From positions 1 to 64,000 of the forward strand of contig JAJIZI010000020.1 of assembly GCA_021018995.1 (NCBI GenBank): a stretch of DNA of 64,000 bases. Reading direction: 5' to 3'. Made by a program: the position numbers and the translations under genes. Position 1 is the first letter of the stretch, and each line of letters starts with the position of its first letter. Source of the stretch: Chloranthus sessilifolius (Eukaryota > Streptophyta > Magnoliopsida > Chloranthales > Chloranthaceae). Shown one piece after another: positions 10,086-20,639 of this stretch. The notes under the pieces were generated by a model. That model made no database searches. It was not told the DNA's origin and saw only the letters and a list, made by a program, of their open reading frames with translations.

Positions 10086-11320
10086 GAGTAGGTCTTTGTC
10101 AAGAAAGTCTGTGTGTACTAGCTCATTGCCTGGGAGTGGAATATTAGCAAGGCAGTCAGTGATTGCCTACCCTTTAATCAACTTCTGTGTGACATAGGTG
10201 ATGTCGAACTCTTGTAGTAGCATATGCCATCGAGCGATTTTTTCAGATGTAGTGGGCTTCTCAAATATGTACTTCAAAGGGTTCATGCTTGCTAGTACCA
10301 ATATCTTATGTGCTCCAAAGTAGTGTCGTAGTTATGTCGAGGCCCATACCAGAGTAAGGCATGTCTTCTCCATTACTGTGTACTTTTGCTCATACTCAAC
10401 CATCATTCTGCTGAGATAGTAGATGGCCTTCTCTCTCTTGCCATCTTCTTCATATTGTCTGAGAATTACTCCCATTGCTTTATCATTGGCTAACACGTAG
10501 AGGATGAGGGGTCTTCCAAGAATTGGAGATGATAGTATCAGTGGGTTGATGAGGTATTTCTTTATATTATCTAAGGTCTGCTGACATTGGTCATCCCATA
10601 TGTACTCGACTCCTCCCTTAAGTAGTTTGTAGAAAGGGTCGCATTTGTCTGAGTGATGGGGGATGAACCTCCTGATGAATTACAATCTTCTTATCAGACC
10701 TCGTAGCTCTTTGATGTTGCTGGGAGGTGGCATCTCGAGGATAGCTTTGACTTTTATCGGGTCAACTTCGATTCCATGCTTGCTGACTATGAACCCTCGT
10801 AGTTCTCCAGAGGTAACTCCAAACACACATTTTTTCGGATTAATCTTCAATTGATATTTCTGAGCTCTTTCTAACACTAGTCGAAGCACTTTAGCATGTC
10901 CTGCTTGTGTTTGTGACTTCACTAGTATATCATCTACATAGACTTCTACGCACTTGTGCATCATGTCATGAAAGATAGCCATCATGGCACTTTGATATGT
11001 GGCTCCTGCATTCTTGAGGTCGAAAGGTATGACGACGTAGCAATAAGTTCCCCTGACATGGTGAATGATGTCTTCTCTTGGTCGAATTCCGTTAGTTTGA
11101 TCTGGTTGTATCCAGAGAAGCCATCCATGAAGGATAATATCTCATGTCCTACTATATTGTCGACCAAAGTGTCGATGTGTGAAAGCAAGAAGTCGTCTTT
11201 TGGGCATGCTTGGTTAAGGTTTGAAAAATCGATACATACCCTCACTCTACTGTCTTTCTTAGTGACAGGTACTATGTTAGCAACCCATTTGGGGTAGAGG
11301 ATGACTCGGATGAATTTTTC
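10086..11320 (-). pseudogene. Tat-1 reverse transcriptase and first RNase H
   Basis: RT frames read MRVCIDFSNLNQACPKDDF, FMDGFSGYNQIKLTEFDQEK, MMAIFHDMMHKCVEVYVDDI (the YVDD metal box is intact), INPKKCVFGVTSGELRGFIV and VDPIKVKAILEMPPPSNIKE. Frame changes occur near 10985 and 11050. From about 10660 to 10090 the gypsy-type RNase H follows in broken frames, with YYLSRMMVEYEQKYTVME and IARWHMLLQEFDITYVTQK. The pair makes cDNA and removes template RNA. This RT is better preserved than that of Ath-1. Confidence 0.85.
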
Positions 11321-11880
11321 CCTATGTAGCTTGTCGACTTATTCCTTGACTTGTTGCACGGTCTGTGGGTGCATTCTCCTGAGTCTCTACTTGACGAGCT
11401 TTACATCGGGTTCTAGGACTAAACGATGTTCTACTAGGCTTGGGTCTAAACCGGGCATGTCTTCGTAGGACCATGAGAAGACGCTGAGGTAATCTTGAAG
11501 GACTTGGATAATCTTTTGTCATTCCTTGGGGCTGAGTGTTGCACTGATTAGCAGTTTCTTGGGCTTTTCTTCAGTGTCAAACTTGATTTCTTTTGTAGGT
11601 TCTGTGATGGCTTGAGTTTGCTCATCCAAGCGTTTGATGACTCGTTGGACGTCCTGTATTTCTTTAGTGGCTGGTGCTCCTTCTTCATCATCTGTGAGTT
11701 CATAAACTATAAAATTGCAACACTGGGGCATTAGTTTTCGGGGAGGCTACCCTTCATTCACACAATTGATAACTATGACATCCTTGGTGAGGTGTAGATC
11801 GAGGCTATTCATTCTTCTCTCAAAGTCGGGAAGTATCTCGCCAGGTATGATTACCGGCTTGTTACTTCGTCAGGGTGCCC
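11321..11880 (-). pseudogene. Tat-1 pre-RT region
   Basis: Minus strand: KPVIIPGEILPDFERRMNSL, then DVIVINCVNEG-stop-PPRKLMPQCCNFIVYELTDD, then a Glu/Lys-rich segment (KEIQDVQRVIKRLDEQTQAI), LISATLSPKE, and a WSYEDMPGL-type block followed by VEHRLVLEPD in broken frames. Tat-2 has the matching SWSYEDMPGLDTDLVEHE block in front of its RT. This is the linker between protease and RT. A TAG near 11755 and frame changes near 11520 and 11390 break it. Confidence 0.7.
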
Positions 11881-12356
11881 GGCGCCATCATGAGGGAGAC
11901 AGAGCAGGGTCGCGTTGAACAGAGCCAAGGCGAGGCTTCATGGTGTCACGAGCGGTGGGGTGATCACGTATGATCATGTCAGCTACTATCCTCTTTGCTT
12001 CGTAGGCGTAACCACTACTCATAACCTTATGAGAAAAGTCTCCTTGTTGGTCGCTAGATGGGTCTGGGACAAAAGGCTCCCTCCCTTTTTCAAGATTTTC
12101 TACTTTTTTGGGATTTAAAAGTTTTGATTTTTAGGGATTTTGTGGTTTTCTATTTTTTTATTTGTGATAATAAGTATGGTGCATGGTTTATTTCCCAGGG
12201 AGAAACCAACGAGGATACTTCCCTTAGTTGTGGAAGTGGGATGGCTGCTGAAGTCGTTCGTGCAAGTCTTCGGATGATGTGGACTCTTTTTAAATTTGGC
12301 ATTTTTTTATAGCCCTCATCTAACGTAGCCTTTCTGATGAGTGATGTTGGTGGTGG
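11881..12356 (-). other. Decayed Tat-1 linker, no gene recognised
   Basis: This stretch lies between the pre-RT coding block and the Cys-repeat block of Tat-1. It has A/T-rich runs (12090-12180 and 12290-12310). I see no conserved motif or long minus-strand frame. Plus-strand frames are not protein-like. Confidence 0.5.
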
Positions 12357-13770
12357 TCAAGTTGAAGTTCCTGCCTCTTCTATCATGTTGACTGCTTCGT
12401 CCCTAAAGAAACTTTGGAGGTCATAATCGACTATACTTTCATCTTCGGAGTCGGGCCGAAATTGTTCTTCTCGCTGAGGCTTGTCTTGTTTGGGTGAGCT
12501 TGGTGGATAATCTTTCAGATTGACGAGCTCTCTTCCTTGGACCTCATAGTATGACAAGATGAATACACAGGATTGACAACGAGGCTGGTATGGGTGAGAG
12601 ATGCAGGGAGATCCCCAGGGACATTCCCATCCTTTGAGGTCGGGGTTAAGGTCACTACTGTCGAAATAGGGCTCGTTTTCTTCACTTGATAGCACTTGAA
12701 GGCCTTGTTCTAATTGTTCTGCTAATTCAAGCATGGGAATATCTATCCAATAGTCTTCATCGCCGCTCAGCGGTGGCTATCATTCTTCTTCTAGTGACTT
12801 CCAGAATATCTGAAGTTGGGGTGCTTCTGGGGATTAGGAGTGTTGAATTCTAGCTCCTCTTCGACCTCTATGAAGCCAATGTGAGTTTCATATTCTGTGT
12901 CCACCAAGTGGTTGTTGAACTCCTCTTCTCCTTGCGTCAGTAGCATTGATGGGCTCTCTCTTGGTTCATCATTTACTTATGTAATTGCAAGGTCATAGTA
13001 ATCTAGCCATTTATTTTTCTTGGTTATTGCGGACGAATGTCTGACCCAACTAGCGAGCTGATCTAGTATGCCAGTGCATGCTCTGCAACGAGGTTGGTAT
13101 GGGTAACCAATATAAGGGGCATCCCATGGGCACTCCCATCCTTCGAGATCAAGGCCAAGATGGATGTTATATGAGTTGAAACCTTCTTGATCGTTCTCTT
13201 CTTCTAGTGTGTGGTCCAACTCTTCCTCAAAGAGTGTGTGGATGTTGCAATCTTCTGGGTCGTCTTTCTCGAATATGGGGGAATTAGGTGGGAGCCATCC
13301 CAATCACGGTGTAGGGATACTCTTGAGCGGTCCCTAATATTCCTAATGGTGGCGACATGCTCTGCATGGAGGGTCTTTTTGGCAAGGGTATTTCCATGAG
13401 CATTTATCGTTAGGTTGAGGCACAACGGGGTCTCCTGCCCTGCTGATCTTTTGTTGGATCTCTCTTAGGATAGCTCTTCTGCGTAACTCTAGTATGAATG
13501 TGCATAAGCTATAGTAAGGGTTTTTTGGATATGGAAATCTTCGGGGGCATTCCCAACTGTTGAGTATACGCTGGTGATTAAGCTTTTCTTGAAGTTCTGG
13601 ATCCTTGAGAAATTCTGAGTAATTTTTCCTCATAAATTCTTCTAGTTTTATGGTGGAGAGGTTCAACCAATAGTCTTCATCAGCGCTGCTTGATATTGAT
13701 TGAGAGTCTTCCCCTGACGATGATTGTGAGCGTCCCTCTTCATCCGGCAAGACTGCTATGTGAAAATCCT
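12357..13770 (-). pseudogene. Tat-1 linker with repeated Cys/Trp motif (putative metal-binding repeats)
   Basis: In minus-strand order (three frames) a motif recurs: SWECPRRFPYPKNPYYSLC (about 13490-13550), a shorter CSWKYPCQKDPPCRACR (about 13350-13400), GWECPWDAPYIGYPYQPRC plus RAC (about 13070-13135), and GWECPWGSPCISHPYQPRC plus QSC (about 12565-12635). Two copies are preceded by a DEDYW(L/I) block (about 13670 and 12755). The pattern is W-E-C-P-W, then about nine residues, then P-Y-x-P-R-C-x-x-C. The Cys pairs suggest zinc binding, which is inference. The segment lies between protease and RT of a Tat pol. I do not recognise the domain. Frameshifts separate the copies. Confidence 0.6.
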
Positions 13771-14090
13771 CCTCGTCGGTGGATTCTCAATCCTCCACGT
13801 CTGGCTCTATTTCTGGAACTTCCCTCCTCCCTTCCTCAGAGGCTTCTTCGGGGTCGAATAGTGGTCTGACTCCCTCGAGTGACTTGTCGATGTCGTTGTT
13901 TAGGCTGAAGGCTCAAGTTATTTGCTCAACTTCGCTCCCATGCTTTAGGGAAGGATGCTTCTTTTCTCTTTGGCACAACGGCCTTCTCGGTGGTTCTATA
14001 AACAAAGTGGTCATATAATGACCACTTAGGTGAAGTCGGTAGTATGTCGGCTTTATTACCGTCGATTTGATAGCCGAGCCCTGTATGCTT
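13771..14090 (-). other. Tat-1 linker between protease and Cys repeats
   Basis: Acidic, Ser-rich minus-strand coding remnants (for example the DSQSISSSADEDYW run that leads into 13670) extend into this stretch. No domain is recognised and no frame is open throughout. Confidence 0.4.
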
Positions 14091-14651
14091 TCATATCTTC
14101 TTTGGGATAATAGACCCTATTGGTGTCAGGTTTATATCGTAGAGTCGCATGAGATTAGGGCTTGCCTCTCTCCTTATTAACTTTTGTCGGTGTGTTGGAG
14201 GGGAGATGGGATGGCTAATTTCCGCTATTGCTACATCGGTGGGAACTTGTATCCTCTTGATGTGGCTGGTAGATAGTACTGAGTCATGTGCCATTGGGAT
14301 GCTTGCCGCATAATCGGTATCTATCTCCAGCAGGGGTGCATCAGTGTATATCCTGATGATGGAGTCTTCATACGGAAACATGACACACTGGTGGTATGTT
14401 GAAGCCACAGCCTTCATGGATTCTAACCATTATCTTTCTAAGATAAGATTGTAAGTGCTAGAGGAGTCTAAAACGTGGAAGGTGACTCTCTGGTCACTGG
14501 CCCGAGGTGAACTTGTAGTTTGATGGTCCCTTTAATGAAGTGTCATGATCCATCGTATGCGATCAGAGATAACGATGAGGGCCTGATATCATATTCTATG
14601 TATTCGAGGGTCCTAAGTGTCGTTATGGGGTAAATATTGAGTCCTGCTCTC
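14091..14651 (-). pseudogene. Tat-1 retropepsin, N-terminus removed by Ath-3
   Basis: Minus strand from 14651: AGLNIYPITTLRTLEYIEYD, SSLSLIAYDGS, GPVTRESPSTF and degraded flap sequence, then MKAVASTYHQCVMFPYEDSI and RIYTDAPLLE. The last block is the region that follows the GRPW motif in plant Tat proteases. The active-site aspartate expected just before LNIYP is missing because the Ath-3 LTR begins at 14652. Several stops lie in 14420-14560. Confidence 0.7.
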
Positions 14652-14854
14652 TGTTAAGACAAAAAAAGTATCACTTTTCACCCCTTAACTTAGCCTCTGT
14701 TAGACCCTTAACCATCTAATAAATGTGTGTTAAGTCATTTCTGTAGGTAATAAACAGCAGCTGCAATAAGGCCTGAACCCTGTTAAGGAGCCCACTTTTA
14801 CCCCAGAAGTCCCTAAGAAGGATGAAAGCTAAACCCAGACAAGAATTGAACCTC

Positions 14855-15400
14855 GCGCAACTTTCACAAGCTTTAAAGGATTCAGAAATTAAGCCTCGCG
14901 CAGTCCTCGTGAGTCTCCTAAAACTTCATTTCCAATTGCCCGCACTGTTCTCGCGCAGTTGAGTGACAGAGGGGCTTCAGAATCATACTTCGCGTAGCTC
15001 TTACGAAGCTCAAATATAACTGCTAGCGCAGTCTCACGCAGCCCAAGAAAGTAGCTCTCAAACCTCACACAGTTCCCTTAGATCAACTGAGGAGAGAGAG
15101 CTCCAGGTATTTCGGCGCGCAGCTGTCGCGCAGTGGCCACGGGATGCAAAACTTCAGAAAAACCTCTCGTATAATTCAGAGACCAATGCACATCACGTCC
15201 TCATGAGGATCCATTGAGAAACAAATTGCTCGCGCGATTCCCGCTCCATTCAGAAGGAAAGTGCAATCCTCACAAGACCAATCCAAATGAGGATTCAATG
15301 CTCTATCCCGCTTCAAAGAACTAAGACAACCCCACGATGGCTAGAATTTCAAGCTAATCTAACCTCGCGAAGACCATGCTACCACGCGACAGACTTGAAC
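14855..15400 (+). repeat. CTCGCGCAG motif array in the Ath-3 LTR
   Basis: Recurring CYCGCGCAG/GCGCAGT motifs, many paired with a nearby inverted CTCGTGAG or CTTACGAAG, occur near 14855, 14893, 14950, 14990, 15024, 15065, 15115, 15165, 15228, 15365 and 15385. They are spread through unique sequence between the LTR start and the TATA box. Ath-1 and Ath-2 carry different motifs at the matching place. Confidence 0.65.
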
Positions 15401-15603
15401 CAGTACTACCTGGCAAGGATCTAAACTCTAACTCTCCCTCACCTCAGCAGAGGACATTCTAGGAACTTTTAACAATTAGGGCATGCATTCCAATGCTCCA
15501 AGTTCTCAGATACGTACCTGAGGCATCCAAGAGACAATATTAGGACATGTGGCATCATTAAAATTAGGGTTTCCTAACCCTAATGCACCGCCAAACTAAC
15601 TGC

Positions 15604-15610
15604 TATATAA
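15604..15610 (+). promoter_or_regulatory. TATA box of the Ath-3 LTR
   Basis: CTATATAAACC follows the motif array by about 200 bp and lies about 950 bp after the LTR start. A pyrimidine-rich CTTCTTCTTCTTC tract follows at 15668-15680. Confidence 0.55.
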
Positions 15611-15939
15611 ACCTAAGCCTAGTTTAGGTTTAGAGGACTCTCTGCTTAGAATAGTATTTAGTCTATCTTCTTCTTCTTCTGGTGGTAGCTGCATATTTCT
15701 AGTAAGTTTTAGGTAGTTTTCTTTTTACTTTTTCTTCTCTCCATAGTCCAACATTTACTGGCTATGCCTTTGTATGACTATTTGGAATAGAATAATGGAG
15801 TTTCATGATAGGGTGTTTTACTTTTATGGGATTTTTGTGAGTTATTCTGTACAAGGCTGTTATCTTGAGATCCTCCATTGCTAGGACATATTGCAAGCAA
15901 TGGAGGACTGATTTCATGGTTTATTTAGATCCAAGTGAC

Positions 15940-16850
15940 CTGTGTGTCTGGGCTAACATGCTCCCATACAGGCCTAGCCCCACCACAAGACCCACTAGAT
16001 CTGAAGTCCCCATGAGAGCAATGAGCTTTTATAGCCTTGTGAACATGGTGGTGGCAGCAATGTTTCCTGTTCTATCTTGAGCTTTGTGAGGAGGATAGCC
16101 TCTGGGATAGTCTGTGACCATTTAAGTGGACAGGTTATAGCCTTAGGGTGAAGCCAACCCACAGACTCAAGACGGATTATTCTTCTCTGCCCTTGTGCTT
16201 GTAGCCCTGGGAGAGATTGTGCTGAGACAAACTCCCCTGTATGTGTATAAACCCACCATCAGATAGCAGATCTGGTTTGGTTATAGAGATTGTAGGCTTG
16301 CGATCGGATCACTGCAGTCTCTCTAAAGCAGTGGACAGCTGGATCTTAGGCAGCACTCAAACTCTTGCTGGTTCTATGTGTCTGGGCTAACATGCTCCCA
16401 TACAAGCCTAGCCCCACACATAGCACTTTAGAGGTTGAGGTTCCCTATGGATTCTTGTGCTGGTAGCCTGGATGAAGTAGTGCCTACAATGATAAACTTG
16501 TTCTGACTCATCTTTGGACTGTGGTTCTCCAATTGGATAATCTGTGACCATTTAAGTGGACAGGTTATAGCCATAAAGGGATTGGATCATGGCACAGAGA
16601 TGAGTTCGATTCTTTCTCCTCAGTGGTGATAATGTAGCCACTGGACAGGACTTCTATAGCAGCAGATCTGAATTTGAGTCATGAAGCCCATCAGATCTGA
16701 ACCTAATAGCATACTTCTCACCCTTTTATATTTATTTTCTCACTCCATCTTCGTTCTTAAACCTTTCTATAGCTTAGACATTAGGATACCTTAGAATTTA
16801 GATTTTAGTGACCCTAAATCCCCTTCCATTTAGGATTGCCAGATCTGTAG
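15940..16850 (+). repeat. Diverged internal duplication of about 430 bp in the Ath-3 LTR
   Basis: 'GTGTCTGGGCTAACATGCTC' with 'CCATACA.GCCTAGCCCCAC' occurs at 15943 and again at 16377. 'TCTGTGACCATTTAAGTGGA' plus 'CAGGTTATAGCC' occurs at 16111 and again at 16541. The two pairs are offset by 434 and 430 bp, so one segment of the transcribed part of the LTR was duplicated in tandem and then diverged. Confidence 0.7.
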
Positions 16851-17697
16851 TCAGATCTTGAGGGCTTACTAAAGATGGCTCCCTTGGAGCTTAAGATCAA
16901 TTTCCCTGTGAGACAAACTCTTACTTATCAAAACTTGCTACAATAGGCCCTGTATCTTCCAGGATTGTGCATATTTTAGGCTTGCTGCTCTGTCATTTTC
17001 AATCCATGGATCCTCTCGAACCCGTCGTAGCGATGCGCTCACTTTTAATGAAATGAAGAGTCACCACCCGGAGCTTTTGGTGACCTGGGAAACCTTCAAA
17101 TCAATATTTTGAGCACCGAAGTGCTAAATATGACTCTGATTTATAGGTCTTTACCAAAGGCTCTAGGGTAGGGGCTTCGATTATTGATCGGGAAGGATTT
17201 AGGCACCCGATCAACCCGCATGTAGCAGTCTCTATCTATGGCCAAAAAGAAAAATAAAAGGGCGGAGTTTCCCCTTGCCCGAAGGCAATATGGTCCTATC
17301 AAGATTTGAGCCAAACCGAAATTTCGGCGGTGTAACGGCTTGAATCCTTGGACGTAGGAGACACCAAGAAGGTAGAGGAAGAGAGGGGTGAGCCGGAGCT
17401 CACGGGCCCTTGTTGCTCCGTGGAAGTCCTTCGCTTTGGTGTGCTTCCGATGGCTTAAATGGTGTGAAAATGGGTTCTAATGCTAGGATTCAATAAAATA
17501 GGAAGTATAGGGTGAGGCCAAAGGCTAGACTTTAGCTAAAGGGAGTGATCTAATGGTTGAAATGGATTGAAAAAGATGAACTAAGCTTGCTGGATTTCTG
17601 GAAAATAAGTGGCATTTTCTCTCACTAGAGTTCTCTCTCTTAAGCTCTCTAGTCTTCCAACAAAATTTTCAACCCTTTGGGAAGAGGGGGGCCTCTC

Positions 17698-17705
17698 TAT
17701 TTATA
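17698..17705 (-). promoter_or_regulatory. TATA box of the Tat-2 LTR
   Basis: Minus strand TATAAATAGAGAGG, about 885 bp after the LTR start, at the homologous place to the Tat-3 box. The nearest palindrome centre is about 290 bp upstream. Confidence 0.65.
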
Positions 17706-17986
17706 GAGAAGGGATGGGTTAGGGGCTTATTTAAGAGCTAATGGGTTTAGCAATTAGGTAATCCATCATCTAAGGTTTTCTAGGTTTTCAAGGTCCTAGG
17801 ATTTTGGGGAAACTGATTTCAATGGCAGATGATGGGGTGAGACCAAAGGTGACTTAAGGGTTGCCAATAAGCTTAAAGGGGGTGCAACCAATCTCAAGAT
17901 ACCCACCTTAACTAAGGGGATGGTCAAAGGGTCAAACTAGATGAAGGAAATTCGAGCAACTAATGACAGTTACTGTAGCTAAGCTG

Positions 17987-18201
17987 GGCATATATATTAT
18001 ATACGCTAAGTTTAGGAACAGTAAATTTCACCAAAAACAGGGAAGCCCTGGGAAGATGAAGCCCGTGGTGGGTCCCACCTATGTCGGGCATACGTATTAT
18101 ATACGCCTGGCCAAATTTCCCCCAAAAATGGCAGGCGTATATAATATATACGCCTGACTAATCTGGGGCCAAATTGGCTGGCCGTATGTAATATACACGC
18201 C
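17987..18201 (-). promoter_or_regulatory. Array of GGCGTATATA-arm palindromes in the Tat-2 LTR
   Basis: Four inverted repeats: 17987-18007 (two mismatches), 18087-18107, 18132-18156 (perfect, 12-bp arms CAGGCGTATATA around one A), and 18180-18201 (degenerate). Centres are at 17997, 18097, 18144 and 18191, so three are spaced exactly 47 bp. The flank GGTGGGACCCACC (minus strand, 18068-18080) aligns with TGTGGACCCCACC (1045-1057) next to the Tat-3 palindrome at 1015-1037. The slots are therefore homologous although the palindromes are not. Confidence 0.85.
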
Positions 18202-18589
18202 TGAGTAAAAGTTTTATGATTTTATGTGAAACTTCAATCGGCCATAACGTTTGACTCGCAACTCCAAATCTGGTGATTTTTGGCTTGTTGGAAAGTTGGA
18301 GAAGTTCCCTTTCCAACGGTATATAGCTCATCCTTAGTAATGGTCTGTGTGAAATTCTGTAGCTCGCCTCCCATTAAACTACTCAGGAAGGTTCAAGTTA
18401 GGTATGGGAAGGGAATCTAGGGTTTAGGGGTGATCTCTAAGGGTTGGGGAATGGTTCTAAAGGGTTCAGGGTGATTCCTAAAGCTCTGGGTGGATTCCTA
18501 CAAGTTCAGGGGTGCCATCAGAAGCACAGGGGTACATCTCTCCCGAAGTACAGATTGATCGGGCCTTGGGCCGAATTTGGGTGTCTATA

Positions 18590-18605
18590 GATGCCCCTCT
18601 TTGGT
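18590..18605 (-). promoter_or_regulatory. Polypurine tract of Tat-2
   Basis: Minus strand CCAAAGAGGGGCATC abuts the LTR start at 18589. It is identical to the Tat-3 tract at 501-515. Confidence 0.75.
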
Positions 18606-20530
18606 ATTCGATCACTAATGATCGGATGCCAAAGACAAGAGACATCCAAAGAGGTCCAAGGCACGTTTGATGGGTCCACCTGGTTCAACCTAATTCTCAA
18701 ACATTCATGGTGATGGTGAGTGTACGTAAGCCCTCTCATTTCGGGATATCGTCCGTACCTCAAAGCTAACAGTTCCCAAGCGCATTACGACATTACTGGG
18801 CATAACTGCGATGATCACAAAAAGTGTAAGCCCACTAGCCGGGATATCGTCCACTTCTTGAGGGAAATTATAGATTTGTGATGTTGAGTATTAAGCTGAA
18901 CCAAACAGGTCCATGAAATGGGATGATCGATCTATGCTTCGGAATTGATGCGAAGCACACAAAGCGAAGGTCCAATCAATGTGTGCAATCCTATGGGGTA
19001 TTGACAGCTCCATTGGATTGGGCACGGGTGCCCTTACCTAGGTAAGGCTCAAAATCTTTTGGGCGGACCCAACAACCTGAAGGCTTTTTTTTTTTTTTTA
19101 GCATGCTTTACCCGAGTGAAGCGAATATTGATGTCGCAACACTTCTTGGGAATGCATGCCCATTTTCTGAGTAATTTTCTTTTGTTTCAAGGCCTCTAAG
19201 CAAACCTCAAGGACATCTGACAACTTTATTTTTGTACAACTCTTTAAGTGGATCAAATGTCAATATATATGCTTTAAGAATGCATGCGCTATGCCAGGGA
19301 TAGGTGCACCTTGGGGATGTGCTCGTTCTGGTGGCAAGGTGCTCCTGATTCACATGAACCGGAATGCCTTAACTCGAGACAAAGCTAAAAAAGATCAGGC
19401 TAGAACCAAATATCCCTCGAAAGAGATGGCCAATTCTAGCCTCCGTCCCTAATGAAATCACATTTTACTAAGTATGCACAGACAGACACCCATCATGGGT
19501 GATAAGCAGCAAAATAGGTGCGAACGGAAGCCTCGACCCTAAGGTATAATTTACGAGGACAAACGACCATCCTGCGGATACCCTGACGCAAGTGCGTACA
19601 TTCAATAGGGACACCGTGCCTATACAGGTTTTAAGCCCGTGTAAAAGGAAATAAAAGGGAATGAGCCCTTCGGTCTGTATGTTTGCACATAGTTTGGTTG
19701 GTGGTAATTTTATTTTTGACGGGTCAGTTTCAACTGACAATAGACTTTTCAAATGGTCTGAAGTCGGGGGCACTCTTGGTCAACATAGATCCATAAGTGG
19801 ATGATCAGAGCTAATGCTTGGAAGGTGGGGTCAACCTACTCAGGATTTTCATTATGTAACAACAGGTTGTTATTTCTTCTCTTTTTTCTTTTTTTTCTTC
19901 TTCTCCTTTTTCATGTCAGTTTGAGACTATGAGCATGCTCAAACTGCCTTTATTTCTGCACGTATCCTTAGGCGAATCAACCTGCCATGTTGATATACCT
20001 TAGGGACGTGTGCATTCTGGTGATGGGCTCTTAGTTTGCCCGCCGGATCAGGCATCGACCTCTGCTGGGGGAGATCTGGGGCTATGTGTATGCTCCTAGG
20101 AGTGACCGGTGATGAATGAAATTCATTTGCCTGCCGGATCAGGTAAGGGGTGTCCCGGTATAAGACGGGGTTCGAGAACTTTCGAGTGGACCCTGATCAT
20201 TGATTTAACACGGTTCTCGGAGTGGTGCAAATGGTCGTTGCAGTGCTCCTTTGAGAACTAGTGTCACTTTCGGCATTTTCTTTCTTCTTTTTTTCTTTTT
20301 ATTTTTCCTCTTTTTTTCTTTCTTCTTTTCTTTCTTTTCTCTTTTTTTTTTGTGGGTGCATTAGGTGGGCGCCTACGGATCTTGACCCGTTTATTATAGC
20401 ACGATCCCTTTGGGCCAATCGAAGGAAACTCGAAGGGTCCGTCTAGGGGGGCTGGACCGGGTCTATAGCATACAAGGGGTCCGTCTGGGCCTCGAGAATC
20501 AAAATGGCTGTGTAGTTAAAAACTAATTAT
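18606..20530 (-). other. Tat-2 3' UTR, non-coding
   Basis: The part near the LTR (18606-19130) aligns with Tat-3 1-500. The rest has long pyrimidine runs (19876-19912 and 20270-20350) and no conserved frame. Two blocks repeat 'GCCGGATCAGG' (20042 and 20134). I see no gene; the Phe-rich plus-strand frame around 20261-20446 is a by-product of the T-rich tract. Confidence 0.55.
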
Positions 20531-20534
20531 TTGT

Positions 20535-20598
20535 CAGCGATATATTATATACCGACCAAAATCTGGGAAAAATGGTCGGGCATATATATTATACGCCT
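20535..20598 (+). promoter_or_regulatory. GGCGTATATA-type palindromes in front of the plant-mobile-domain gene
   Basis: 20535-20556 (CAGCGATATA, T, TATATACCGA) and 20578-20598 (GGGCATATATA, T, TATACGCC), centres 43 bp apart. They are the same palindrome family as in the Tat-2 LTR. The nearer one is about 26 bp upstream of the TATA box at 20614, so they are placed like proximal promoter operators. Confidence 0.75.
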
Positions 20599-20613
20599 GT
20601 TTAAAACCGGCAT

Positions 20614-20620
20614 TATAAAA
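20614..20620 (+). promoter_or_regulatory. TATA box of the antisense plant-mobile-domain gene
   Basis: CATTATAAAACCGCCTGAG. The second antisense gene has a matching TTTATAACCCGAGCCTGG box at 24624, also just 3' of the palindromes. Transcription start is expected near 20645. Confidence 0.6.
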
Positions 20621-20639
20621 CCGCCTGAGTCGAGCACAA

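Larger units (their letters stand above)
8758..14651 (-). mobile_element. Tat-1: internal fragment of a Tat-type element
   Basis: Minus-strand order: truncated protease (14651), long linker with Cys repeats, RT, RNase H, second archaeal-like RNase H, integrase (ends 8758). The dual RNase H identifies the Tat lineage. It is cut on the left by the Ath-1 LTR inside the integrase core and on the right by the Ath-3 LTR inside the protease. No gag or LTR of this copy is seen. It is the oldest layer in the left half of the window. Confidence 0.85.
14652..17013 (+). repeat. Ath-3 LTR, plus orientation (about 2.4 kb)
   Basis: Begins TGTTAAGACAAAAAAAGTATC. It aligns with the Ath-2 LTR start read on its own strand ('CACYYTTTAAC' block, 'TAGACCCTT', 'AAATAAGTGTTTTAAG'-like block, 'AACAATAAA'). 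Near its end 'AAAACTTGCTACAATAGGCCCTG' and 'CAGGATTG' match the Ath-2 distal end. No primer site or polypurine tract is seen on either side. On the right it runs directly into the Tat-2 LTR end at about 17014. It is either a solo LTR or the left LTR of an element split by Tat-2. The right edge is uncertain by about 10 bp. Confidence 0.75.
17014..18589 (-). repeat. 3' LTR of Tat-2 (about 1.6 kb)
   Basis: On the minus strand it starts TATAGACACCC at 18589, preceded by the polypurine tract, and ends CGACGGGTTCGAGA. It is homologous to the Tat-3 LTR throughout but diverged, with a different palindrome family in its U3. The flanking target on the left is the end of the Ath-3 LTR. Confidence 0.85.

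Noticed and set aside
14647-17017. CTCTC at 14647-14651 and 17013-17017 as a target-site duplication of a solo Ath-3 LTR
   Set aside because: Alignment of LTR ends places the right CTCTC inside the Tat-2 LTR end (14 nt after CGAC, as in Tat-3), and the right flank is not the continuation of the Tat-1 protease. The match is probably chance.
20261-20446. Phe/Ser-rich plus-strand ORF
   Set aside because: It is a by-product of a long T/C-rich tract, with no domain and no conservation in Tat-3.
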